Assembly (NCBI GenBank): GCA_034005525.1 | Contig: JAVEUP010000002.1 | Location: 1-64,000, forward strand | DNA: 64,000 nt | From: PWXP01 sp034005525 | Lineage (GTDB): Bacteria; Planctomycetota; Planctomycetia; Pirellulales; Thermoguttaceae | Reading direction: 5' to 3' | Shown: in pieces, positions 53,031 to 60,181 of the stretch | How the letters are laid out: each line of letters starts with the position of its first letter | How positions within the stretch are numbered: position 1 is the first letter of the stretch | Made by a program: the position numbers and the translations under genes | Notes under the pieces: generated by a model | What the model was told of the DNA's origin: nothing | Seen by the model: the letters and a program-made list of their open reading frames with translations, nothing else | The model's database searches: none

Positions 53031-53130
53031 CCTCCGTTTCCTCAGTTCGCTCCTGTTCATTCTCTTTCCCGGATCGGGACAAGCACTACTGACGTCAACG
53101 ATGAACAGAAGGCAACAGAGGAAACAGAGG
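53031..53130. repeat. 100-bp inverted repeat 3' of the LRR-like gene
   Basis: Arms 53031-53060 and 53101-53130 pair at 25 of 30 bases, with purine/pyrimidine-biased sequence (GAACAGAAGG, CAACAGAGGAAACAGAGG). A short inner hairpin TCCCG-GAT-CGGGA lies at 53067-53079. It begins 5 bp beyond the stop codon of the minus-strand gene at 53135, so it could act as a terminator or be a REP element. Confidence 0.7.
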
Positions 53131-53134
53131 AGCT

Positions 53135-53641
53135 TTATTCCTCCCCTGCTTCCGGCGGCACCCAGTCGATCTTGCACTGCGGCAGCGATTGCTGCAATCT
53201 CTTCACGGCGTCGGCGCTCACCGGCGCGTCGCCGAGCGAAAGGTCCTCAAGCCGTTTCAGCCGGCTGAGGTATTCGAGGCCTTGGTCGGTGATTACGATC
53301 TCCCCATTGAGCCAGAGCTGCTCCAAATCCGCGAAGCGCGCAATACTCGCCAACGTGTCGTCGTCGACGTACGCGAAGTTGTTGAGCACAAGGAATGTGA
53401 GGTCATAGGATTCGTCGTTGCCGGCCAGCTTGTGCAACCAACTGCTGTACCAGGGAGACGGCTTTTCGCCATATGTCTTGAAATCCCACGTGAGTTTCTC
53501 GTGGGCTTGCCGCCGCAGTTCGACACTTCGAAGCTCCATCGCGGCCCATACCAAGAGCAGGCCGGCCAATGTGGCGACAACAAGCACCGCCAAGATGGTC
53601 TGATGGCACCGCTCCGCGGGTTGAGATTCGTCTGACTTCAT
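53135..53641 (-). CDS. Small membrane-anchored leucine-rich-repeat-like protein
   Basis: 168 residues. Residues 15-35 (TILAVLVVATLAGLLLVWAA) form one membrane anchor. Residues about 80-155 contain LRR-like units: YDLTFLVLNNFAYVDDDTLA, FADLEQLWLNGEIVITDQGL and RLKRLEDLSLGDAPVSADAV, followed by LPQCKI. Planctomycetes have many such single-pass LRR proteins whose partners are not known. It starts 3 bases after the stop of the small membrane-protein gene and is probably coupled to it. Confidence 0.75.
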   Translation of the reverse strand: MKSDESQPAERCHQTILAVLVVATLAGLLLVWAAMELRSVELRRQAHEKLTWDFKTYGEKPSPWYSSWLHKLAGNDESYDLTFLVLNNFAYVDDDTLASIARFADLEQLWLNGEIVITDQGLEYLSRLKRLEDLSLGDAPVSADAVKRLQQSLPQCKIDWVPPEAGEE

Positions 53642-53644
53642 TTC

Positions 53645-53962
53645 TCATTCGCGATGGTGTATTGGCTTGTCAGCGTTTCTTAATCTCCAAAGGTCCCGAG
53701 CGAACGTGTACACATGCGCTGCAAACATCAGCACACAAAGCCCTGCCACAGTTCGACGGCCCCATGGCATGAGAAAAAGGTCGATCAGAAATGCCACTCC
53801 GAGGAAAGCGGCTGGAAAAACAATCAGTTCCGGCAGGAAGCTGAAATGCGAGCCTTCTGGTCGCTTGCCCTCGGCTACGTCCGCAGCCACACCGGCGCCA
53901 CCTGCAACCGGATAGGACAACCAGGCTAAGGCGACCAAGATAAACAATGCCCATGTGCTCAT
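53645..53962 (-). CDS. Small integral membrane protein, unknown function
   Basis: About 105 residues with three hydrophobic helices (STWALFILVALAWLSYPVAG; ELIVFPAAFLGVAFLIDLFL; TVAGLCVLMFAAHVYTFA), given as landmarks. I use the ATG at 53962; a GTG at 53974 is possible. Not assigned to a family. It is followed 3 bases later by the LRR-like gene, so the two likely form a small operon lying between the two mrr remnants. Confidence 0.62.
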   Translation of the reverse strand: MSTWALFILVALAWLSYPVAGGAGVAADVAEGKRPEGSHFSFLPELIVFPAAFLGVAFLIDLFLMPWGRRTVAGLCVLMFAAHVYTFARDLWRLRNADKPIHHRE

Positions 53963-53979
53963 TGTCCAGCCCACTCTCC

Positions 53980-54049
53980 TTACAACGCATCAGTCACCGC
54001 AAAACCTGAGCAGCGGCAGCATCACGCTCTGAAAATCTGGTACGGCCAT
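53980..54049 (-). pseudogene. Second mrr remnant: first codons joined to last codons
   Basis: From the ATG at 54049: MAVPDFQSVMLPLLRFCGD, then TGA. The following bases TGATGCGTTGTAA are identical to the last codons and stop of the mrr remnant at 52113. So this copy keeps about 19 start codons and the final 13 bases, with everything between deleted. Confidence 0.8.
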
Positions 54050-54157
54050 CGTGTCCCCTCGTACCGAAAACTGTTCAGATCTGAACGATCACCGCAGAAC
54101 CGATTGTACACATTCTTGGGCCCGCGACAAGGATCTGTAGATGGTAGAATACGCTGC
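53997..54157. repeat. Direct repeat B of the mrr 5' region (161 bp)
   Basis: Partner of 52674-52834, about nine in ten bases identical, same orientation. Includes the promoter side and the start of the second mrr remnant. The two copies flank the LRR-like/membrane-protein gene pair. Confidence 0.85.
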
Positions 54158-54197
54158 CGATCGGCCCTACTTGGCACAGTCCTCTTTCGATTACCAT

Positions 54198-55124
54198 TCA
54201 ACCGTCTCCCGACGAGTAATCAACGCGAAGTAGGTGTCGACGAAAGAGTAGTGCCACAAGAAAGTGAAGAGACTCGAGTTTTCGGTTCGCATGATGAGGA
54301 GTGTTCGGGGCAAGTACAAGGCGCGATTCCGCTCGCCCCCACACAGTGCCCACCGTGAACGGAAGCACTACCGCGTTCGTGAGGTCGATAGACAAACTCG
54401 CCCCGTTGCCTACGCAAGAGCCAACCTTGACGGTTCCGATCTCAACTTCACCGAGGAATACGCGCCAGTAGCGGCTCAAGTCGCCGAGTCTGCCAACCAT
54501 CTTTCCGAAACGACGGCCACGGTGATAGAACAAGAACTCGCCCCGACGGGATGTCAGTTCAACGGCCTCAAGCACTTCACCACCGACTAGCCACGCGATC
54601 AGATAGGAAGCTACCGGGTCATCTTCCTTGCGGGATGTAGAATGGGCGACCTCCCCCGCCAGGCGTTCTGACTCCCAATCGGCCAGATTGCAGCACCCCT
54701 CATTCGAATCTCCGACCCCGCCCCCCACGTATACTGCCCGCAACGAAATACCGGCCGGGGCCATGCGGACCTTGAAGAGGCGTGTACTAACGCCGGCAGT
54801 CGGAAGCATGCAGAGAAGTCGTCGGCCGCGTTCCACGCACTCGCTGCGCCGTGTCGGCTCAAAACAATCCATGCCGATTGCACGCGTCTTGGTGCCGTGC
54901 TTGCGGCACGCTGCCGCAAGTCCACGAATCCACTGGCGAGCGGTCTGCACGACTTGTGTAATGGCTTTCCGGGCAACTTGCATTCTGAGAATCTCGTCAC
55001 AACTCCGGAACATTGCAGCACGAACATCCGGTTCAGATGCTGAATCAATAAACTGACAAGGCCTTGTTGAAGGCTTCCCCAGAGAACTCGCTAACACACT
55101 ACCACGCCTTCCCTGCCCCGCCAA
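54198..55124 (-). CDS. Hypothetical protein, uncertain gene
   Basis: Up to 308 residues; an internal ATG at 55013 (MFRSCDEILRMQVARKAIT) is an equally good start. The sequence looks protein-like, with amphipathic helices early and beta strands later (GGEVLEAVELTSRRGEFLFYH in two strands; RYWRVFLGEVEIGTVKVGS), but I recognise no family, signal peptide or motif. It lies in the lower-GC, eroded patch next to the mrr remnants, so it may be an accessory gene or a decayed one. No strong ribosome-binding site was seen. Confidence 0.4.
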   Translation of the reverse strand: MAGQGRRGSVLASSLGKPSTRPCQFIDSASEPDVRAAMFRSCDEILRMQVARKAITQVVQTARQWIRGLAAACRKHGTKTRAIGMDCFEPTRRSECVERGRRLLCMLPTAGVSTRLFKVRMAPAGISLRAVYVGGGVGDSNEGCCNLADWESERLAGEVAHSTSRKEDDPVASYLIAWLVGGEVLEAVELTSRRGEFLFYHRGRRFGKMVGRLGDLSRYWRVFLGEVEIGTVKVGSCVGNGASLSIDLTNAVVLPFTVGTVWGRAESRLVLAPNTPHHANRKLESLHFLVALLFRRHLLRVDYSSGDG

Positions 55125-55157
55125 TATCAGCGGTATTAGCTTTTCTCCTTGACCGAC

Positions 55158-56600
55158 CTATCCCTCCTCCACCACCTCGATATCCAGCAATCGGGCCAGG
55201 TGGCGGATGCTTTCCGCGTGGTCGCCGTAGAAGACGACGCGGTGCAAGAGGGTCATGGCGTCCTCGGTGTGTTCCAGTACGCCGCCGCCCCAGTTCAGGA
55301 CCATCTTCTCGGCGTCCTTCACCTCGCTGCAAAGCTGCGTGCGGCAGGCGCGGATCGACTTTTCGGGCACTTCAATGATCTTCCCGGTCGATAGCAGCAT
55401 GTGTTCGAGGTTGACCAGCTTGGCGCGGGTAATCTCCTGGCCGATGCGGTAATAAATCTCCGGGACGGCGCCGTCGTTGCCGACCTCGGAATGGCCGCGA
55501 AGCTGGTACGGCGCCGCGGGACCGTCGACGCCGTCCATCTTCAGCGCTCCGGTGCAGTGGGCGGTCCAGCAGGCGTTCTTGGCGGTGTCGAAGTAGTTGT
55601 TGCCCTGGAAGCCCGGCAGGTCGAACGCGCACTGGAACAGCAGCATGGTCCACAGGGAGTCCATGTCGCCCTCGCACACGGCGGGGATGCCGCGGTCGCG
55701 GAGCCGCGTGAAGCCGAGGCAAGGGAAGCCCCGTTTCAGCCAGCCCATGCACCCGCCGACGGCAATTCCGCTGGCCTGCTCTTCCTCGATGATCTTGTCC
55801 AGCGCCAGGCTGGCGCGGGCCGCGCGCACCACGTCGTCGCGGGTGGGCTCCACAAGCTGCTTCGCTTCGTCGATCCATCGCTTGGCCTCGGCCTCGACCG
55901 CCGCGTCATCGGCGGCCTCGAACCGCTCGTCGAATCGCTCCGGGGTGATCGCGACGACGTCGGCGCCGAGCTTCTGCTTCGCCTGTTCCGGGTCGCAGGC
56001 GGCCGCGGTGCCCCGGGGCGGCGGAACCAGCAGCACGCGGGAGCGCCGCATCATGGGAACCACCCGCAGAAGACGGATCGCACGTTCGAGTTCCTTCAAG
56101 TCGCTGCTGGGCAGAAGCGTTACCCGCGCGCCGCGGCGCTGCCAGCGGAACGGATACATCCATTCATGCCCGGTGCCGGGGCTGGCGAAGACGGCCGCCG
56201 GTCGGCGCTGTTCGAGGACCGGCTCCATTGCCTTTTGCAGCGCCCACATGCCGATGTTGACGGCCAGTACGGGAGCCTCCGGGCCGGCCTGCTCCAGCAG
56301 GGCGGCTGCTTCGGCGGCGTTGTCGGCACTGCCGACAACGAGTTCAACGTTGCCCAGCTTCTTTTCGACCTCAGCGAGTTGCTTGTGAATGACGGGAACG
56401 TCTTCCTCGCAGAAGGACCAATTGCGGCCGGTCATGGGCTGGCCGGTGAGGATCGCGCAAATGCGAACCTTGGGCATCGGCTCCGCGGGGCGTTCTTCTC
56501 CATCAAGCCCCGCTTGCAAGTAGCTTGCCGCGAACAATCCTGCGCCCAACGCGCCGGTACCGGTGCCGAGAAACTGTCGGCGTGTGCAACAGTCACACAT
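55158..56600 (-). CDS. Tat-exported L-fucose/L-arabinose isomerase-like protein
   Basis: Resembles the fucose/arabinose isomerase family, which interconverts aldoses and ketoses. GGAGGG precedes the ATG at 56600, and the protein begins MCDCCTRRQFLGTGTGALGAG, a twin-arginine-type signal, unusual for an enzyme family normally cytosolic. The alternation of Rossmann-like segments (ELVVGSADNAAEAAALLEQAG; VLAVNIGMWALQKAMEPVL) is followed by IPAVCEGDMDSLWTMLL and FDLPGFQGNNYFDTAKN, where Glu and Asp are candidate metal ligands. About 480 residues. Export suggests an extracellular or periplasmic role alongside the exported oxidoreductases; activity unproven. Confidence 0.78.
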   Translation of the reverse strand: MCDCCTRRQFLGTGTGALGAGLFAASYLQAGLDGEERPAEPMPKVRICAILTGQPMTGRNWSFCEEDVPVIHKQLAEVEKKLGNVELVVGSADNAAEAAALLEQAGPEAPVLAVNIGMWALQKAMEPVLEQRRPAAVFASPGTGHEWMYPFRWQRRGARVTLLPSSDLKELERAIRLLRVVPMMRRSRVLLVPPPRGTAAACDPEQAKQKLGADVVAITPERFDERFEAADDAAVEAEAKRWIDEAKQLVEPTRDDVVRAARASLALDKIIEEEQASGIAVGGCMGWLKRGFPCLGFTRLRDRGIPAVCEGDMDSLWTMLLFQCAFDLPGFQGNNYFDTAKNACWTAHCTGALKMDGVDGPAAPYQLRGHSEVGNDGAVPEIYYRIGQEITRAKLVNLEHMLLSTGKIIEVPEKSIRACRTQLCSEVKDAEKMVLNWGGGVLEHTEDAMTLLHRVVFYGDHAESIRHLARLLDIEVVEEG

Positions 56601-56870
56601 GGCAAAACCCTCCCCAATCGAGGTGTATGTCCACTGGCCGGCATTTGCGGTTCTCGTACGGCCCGACCAGACCGCTGCCGGCAACGATAGCCGGCACAGC
56701 GGCGATTATACCACAATCCGGGGCGGGGGTTGACGCAACCGTTCCACGACTTGGCAACTTGCATCATCTCGCGGGCCGTGATAAGCTGAAGTTGATCGGA
56801 AACGCCTGAAATGGGCCTCCCGGCCACCCACCCATTTGTCCCGCCCCTCGCCACACAGGAGACGCCCCCA
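56601..56870. promoter_or_regulatory. Divergent promoter region
   Basis: 270-bp space between the divergent isomerase-like (minus) and DUF6807 (plus) genes; promoters for both are expected. Short GC-rich inverted bits such as CGGCAACGATAGCCG near 56678 are visible, but no operator can be named. Confidence 0.35.
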
Positions 56871-58103
56871 ATGTACCGCCCGTGGTTCCCGGCACTGCTC
56901 GCTTTTGCTCTAGGCCTTTGGCTGGCCGTCACGTCGTTCGCGGCCCCGCCTGCACCGACGCTGGTTGTCGAAGCCGGCGACCACAGCCGCACTCAGGCAC
57001 CGGTGTGTGTTCTGGTCGACGTGCCGGAAGGTGTCCAATCAGCCATTCTTACTCTGCCCGACGGAGCCACAATCGCCGGGCAGGTGACGGCGCCCGGCAT
57101 TCTTCAGGATGCCAAGGACGGCCAGCGAGAATTGCACTTTCTGCTGCCTGCGATCGGGAAAGGCGAGTCGCTGGAACTGAAGGCCGCGTTCTCCGGGGCG
57201 GCGCCGGAGGGCCCCGCCTTTTCGTGGCACGACACGCCGGGCGAGTCGGCCCTTCTGCAATACGACGGCAAGCCGGTCTTGCGGTACATGTACGCCGCGT
57301 TCGACCCCAACAACGTCGAGGAAACCAAGAAGGTCTTTCATCATCTCTACGATCCCCGCGGGCAGCGGCTGGTGACCAAGGGGCCCGGCGGACTGTTTTC
57401 GCACCACCGCGGGTTGTTCTACGGGTTCAACAGGATCGACTACGGGAAGGGCCGGGTCGACGTGTGGCATGCCAACGGGGGCGAGCATCAGAAGCATGTC
57501 GAGTTTCTTTCAGAAGAAGCCGGGCCCGTGCTCGGGCGGCATTGTGTGCTGATTGCCTGGAACGGCCGCGACGGCGCCGCGTTTGCCCGCGAGAAGCGCG
57601 AGATGACCGTCTACGCCACGCCCGGCGGCCGCCTGGTCGAGTTTGCCTCGCAGCTTGAGAGCACGGTCGGACCCGTGAAGCTCGACGGCGATCCGCAGCA
57701 TGCCGGGTTCCAATTCCGCGCCTCGCAGGAAGTTGCCGACGGCGACCAGAAGCTCACGTACTACCTGCGAGTCGACGGCCAGGGCGCGCCGGGCCAGACG
57801 CGAAACTGGCCGCAGAACAAGCAGATGGCCGACCTGCCTTGGAACGCCATGAGTTTCGAGATCGGTGGCGACCGGTATACGGCCGTGTATCTCGACCACC
57901 CGGAGAACCCGAAGGAAGCCCGGTACAGCGAGCGGACGTATGGCCGGTTCGGCTCTTATTTCGAGTACGAGTTGGACGAGGGCAAGCCGCTTGATTTGCG
58001 TTACCGCGTGTGGCTCCAGGACGGTGAAATGGACGTCGATGACGCGCAGGCTCTCAGTGATGCATTTGTCAATCCGCCGGCGATCAGCGTCGGTGTGAAG
58101 TAG
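56871..58103 (+). CDS. Secreted DUF6807 (PmoA-like) protein
   Basis: Exported protein of the DUF6807 family, often labelled PmoA-like in planctomycetes, with no proven activity. AGGAGACG precedes the ATG at 56871, and a signal peptide follows (LLAFALGLWLAVTSFA). Family landmarks are YDGKPVLRYMYA near residue 140, HHLYDPRGQRLVTKGPGG near 170, FSHHRGLFYGFN and VWHANGGEHQKHV near 205, and RYSERTYGRFGSYFEYEL near the C-terminus. The repeated histidines suggest a metal or sugar site. 410 residues. The DUF1080 gene follows 39 bp downstream, likely in one operon acting on the same glycan. Confidence 0.88.
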   Translation: MYRPWFPALLAFALGLWLAVTSFAAPPAPTLVVEAGDHSRTQAPVCVLVDVPEGVQSAILTLPDGATIAGQVTAPGILQDAKDGQRELHFLLPAIGKGESLELKAAFSGAAPEGPAFSWHDTPGESALLQYDGKPVLRYMYAAFDPNNVEETKKVFHHLYDPRGQRLVTKGPGGLFSHHRGLFYGFNRIDYGKGRVDVWHANGGEHQKHVEFLSEEAGPVLGRHCVLIAWNGRDGAAFAREKREMTVYATPGGRLVEFASQLESTVGPVKLDGDPQHAGFQFRASQEVADGDQKLTYYLRVDGQGAPGQTRNWPQNKQMADLPWNAMSFEIGGDRYTAVYLDHPENPKEARYSERTYGRFGSYFEYELDEGKPLDLRYRVWLQDGEMDVDDAQALSDAFVNPPAISVGVK

Positions 58104-58142
58104 TAACCAATGTCCGGAAAATCAACTCAAGGAGACGTAACC

Positions 58143-58829
58143 GTGAAAAAGCTATCGTATTGGATGGTTGGATTGGCCCTTTGTGGTATGTCAAGCGCAG
58201 TCTCGGCGGCGGACAACACCCCGCCGGAGGGTTTCATTGCGCTGTTCAACGGCAACGACCTGACCGGCTGGAAGGGGCTGGTGGGCAACCCCAAGACCCG
58301 CGCCGCAATGAGCCCGGACGAGCTTGCCGCGGCCCAAGAGAAGGCCGACGAACAGATGCGGGCCCATTGGAAGGTCGAGGACGGTGTGCTCGTGTTCGAC
58401 GGCAAGGGAAGGAGCCTTTGCACGGCAAAGGACTACGCCGATTTCGAACTCTACGTTGATTGGAAGATCGAGAAGAAAGGCGATAGCGGCATCTACTTGC
58501 GAGGTTCACCCCAGGTGCAGATCTGGGATCACCCAATCGGCTCCGGCGGATTGTACAACAACAAGGAGAACCCGTCGAACCCAACCGAGAATGCCGACAA
58601 TCCGGTGGGCGAGTGGAATACGTTCTTCATCAGGATGGTGGGCGACAAGGTTTCCGTGACGCTCAACGGCAAGCTGGTGTTTGACAACGTCACGATGGAG
58701 AACTACTGGGAACGCGACAAGCCCATTTATCCCACGGGTCAGATCGAGCTTCAGAATCACGGCAACACGCTGTATTTCAAGAACATCTACCTGCGCGAGC
58801 TACCACCGTCGGGCGCGGGCAATGAATGA
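58143..58829 (+). CDS. Secreted DUF1080 protein
   Basis: Second DUF1080 protein of the window (228 residues). The GTG at 58143 is chosen because AAGGAG ends about 9 bases upstream and the next residues form a signal peptide (KKLSYWMVGLALCGMSSAVSA). Landmarks are FIALFNGNDLTGWKGL near residue 35, HWKVEDGVLVFDGKGRS near 82, FELYVDWKIEKKGDSGIYLRG near 105 (two halves) and GQIELQNHGNTLYFKNIYLRE at the end, the classic family C-terminus. It may hydrolyse oxidised (3-keto) sugars or simply bind glycan. Its stop overlaps the start of the rRNA methyltransferase gene by 8 bases. Confidence 0.93.
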   Translation: MKKLSYWMVGLALCGMSSAVSAADNTPPEGFIALFNGNDLTGWKGLVGNPKTRAAMSPDELAAAQEKADEQMRAHWKVEDGVLVFDGKGRSLCTAKDYADFELYVDWKIEKKGDSGIYLRGSPQVQIWDHPIGSGGLYNNKENPSNPTENADNPVGEWNTFFIRMVGDKVSVTLNGKLVFDNVTMENYWERDKPIYPTGQIELQNHGNTLYFKNIYLRELPPSGAGNE

Positions 58830-59940
58830 CAGTGACGGCGAGAAGATGCCAGGGCGGCCGGGGTTCGTCTTTCTGGGTTGCCAGGCCGGAGCCGAGGCGG
58901 CTGTGAAGGGCGAGATGGAGCGGCGTTGGCGGTCGTTCCGGTTTGCATTCTCGCGTCCGGGTTTCCTTACGTACAAGCTCCCGGAGGAGCATGGGCTGCG
59001 GGCCGACTTCGATCCGGAGCTTGTCTTCGCACGTTGCTGGGGCTTCTCGCTGGGCAAAGTGCGCGCCTCGGACAAGGCGGAACTGGTCGGCGGTGTGTGG
59101 CGGCTTTTCGGCGCACGCCCTTGCAGGCGATTGCACGTCTGGCAGCGCGACAGGTGGCCAGCCGGTCAGCACGACTTCGAGCCCTCCATCACACCGATAG
59201 CCCGGGAAGCGCATGCCGCGCTGCTGGCAGCTTGCCCTCGAAAAGGTGAGTTGGCCGAGGGAGCGAATGACCCCGTAGCGTCCGCCTGCCGGGGCGAGAT
59301 GGTGCTGGACTGCGTGCTGGCGGAGCCGGACGAGTGGTGGGTTGGGTTTCACCGGGCGCGGGAGCCGGCCTCGTGTTGGCCCGGCGGCATCCCTCCGCTG
59401 AAGCTTCCTCCGCATGCAGTCAGCCGGGCGTGGCTGAAGACGGAAGAGGCGTTGCGGTGGTCGGAATTGCCCATACCAAAGGGGGCACGCGCGGTAGAAT
59501 TGGGCAGCGCCCCGGGGGGGGCAAGCCAGGCGCTACTCGCGCGGGGGCTTGAGGTCATGGGCATCGACCCGGCGGCCATGCACCCAAGCGTGCTGGGCGA
59601 GCCCGGGTTCACGCACCTGCGGCGACGGGTCCGGCAGGTACGTCGCCGCGAATTCCGCAAGGCACGATGGCTCCTGGCCGACATGAACGTGGCGCCGAAC
59701 TGCACGCTGGACACCGTGGAAGCGATTGTCGCGTACCCGCAGGTGAGCATCCGTGGAATGCTTCTCACGCTCAAGTTGCCCGATTGGGACCTGGCCGCAG
59801 AAGTGCCCGGGTATCTCGAGCGCGTCCGAGCGTGGGGTTACAACGTCGTTCGAGCGCGGCAACTGGCGCACAATCACCAGGAGGTCTGCGTCGCGGCGCT
59901 AGTGAAGCCCTTCCGCCGGAAGAGTGGCAGGCCCGAGTAA
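58822..59940 (+). CDS. rlmM: RlmM-like 23S rRNA 2'-O-methyltransferase
   Basis: Cytosolic SAM-dependent FtsJ-type RNA methyltransferase. The ATG at 58822 overlaps the DUF1080 stop by 8 bases. The N-terminal half (FVFLGCQAGAEAAVKGEMER and on) fits the THUMP-type RNA-binding part of RlmM. Motif I is VELGSAPGGASQALL near residue 230, with GIDPAAM as the SAM acidic loop. A catalytic-type Asp is in LLADMN and Lys in LLTLKLPDWD, consistent with the K-D-K-E tetrad of FtsJ enzymes. 372 residues is about the size of RlmM, which methylates C2498 of 23S rRNA in E. coli. Coupling to a secreted-protein gene is odd. Confidence 0.85.
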   Translation: MNDSDGEKMPGRPGFVFLGCQAGAEAAVKGEMERRWRSFRFAFSRPGFLTYKLPEEHGLRADFDPELVFARCWGFSLGKVRASDKAELVGGVWRLFGARPCRRLHVWQRDRWPAGQHDFEPSITPIAREAHAALLAACPRKGELAEGANDPVASACRGEMVLDCVLAEPDEWWVGFHRAREPASCWPGGIPPLKLPPHAVSRAWLKTEEALRWSELPIPKGARAVELGSAPGGASQALLARGLEVMGIDPAAMHPSVLGEPGFTHLRRRVRQVRRREFRKARWLLADMNVAPNCTLDTVEAIVAYPQVSIRGMLLTLKLPDWDLAAEVPGYLERVRAWGYNVVRARQLAHNHQEVCVAALVKPFRRKSGRPE

Positions 59941-60181
59941 GAATTCCAGTACCATTCATGCGAGAAGGGGGTTCTAGTCGAGACAATTAGGTAAGAGCTT
60001 CGGGCGCGCAGCGGGCGTCAGGGATCTGTTCATCGTGGGGATTGGTAAATTGGGTAAGCTGAGGCAACGACACCGAACGTGAGCATGGGTGCCGCGGGAA
60101 GCTGTCCCTCATGCCTTCAGCGTCTGCAATCGGCAACTTGCCAAAGGACTTCTTCCCAGCAAACATCACAGGAGCGGCAAA

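Noticed and set aside
54264..54590. Plus-strand 108-residue frame in the accessory patch
   Set aside because: No ribosome-binding site, no recognisable family, and it lies opposite a longer minus-strand frame of more protein-like composition.
52053..55150. Accessory patch as an intact defence island
   Set aside because: Only decayed mrr remnants and small membrane proteins are present. No other restriction, nuclease or abortive-infection gene was found, so erosion is a better description.
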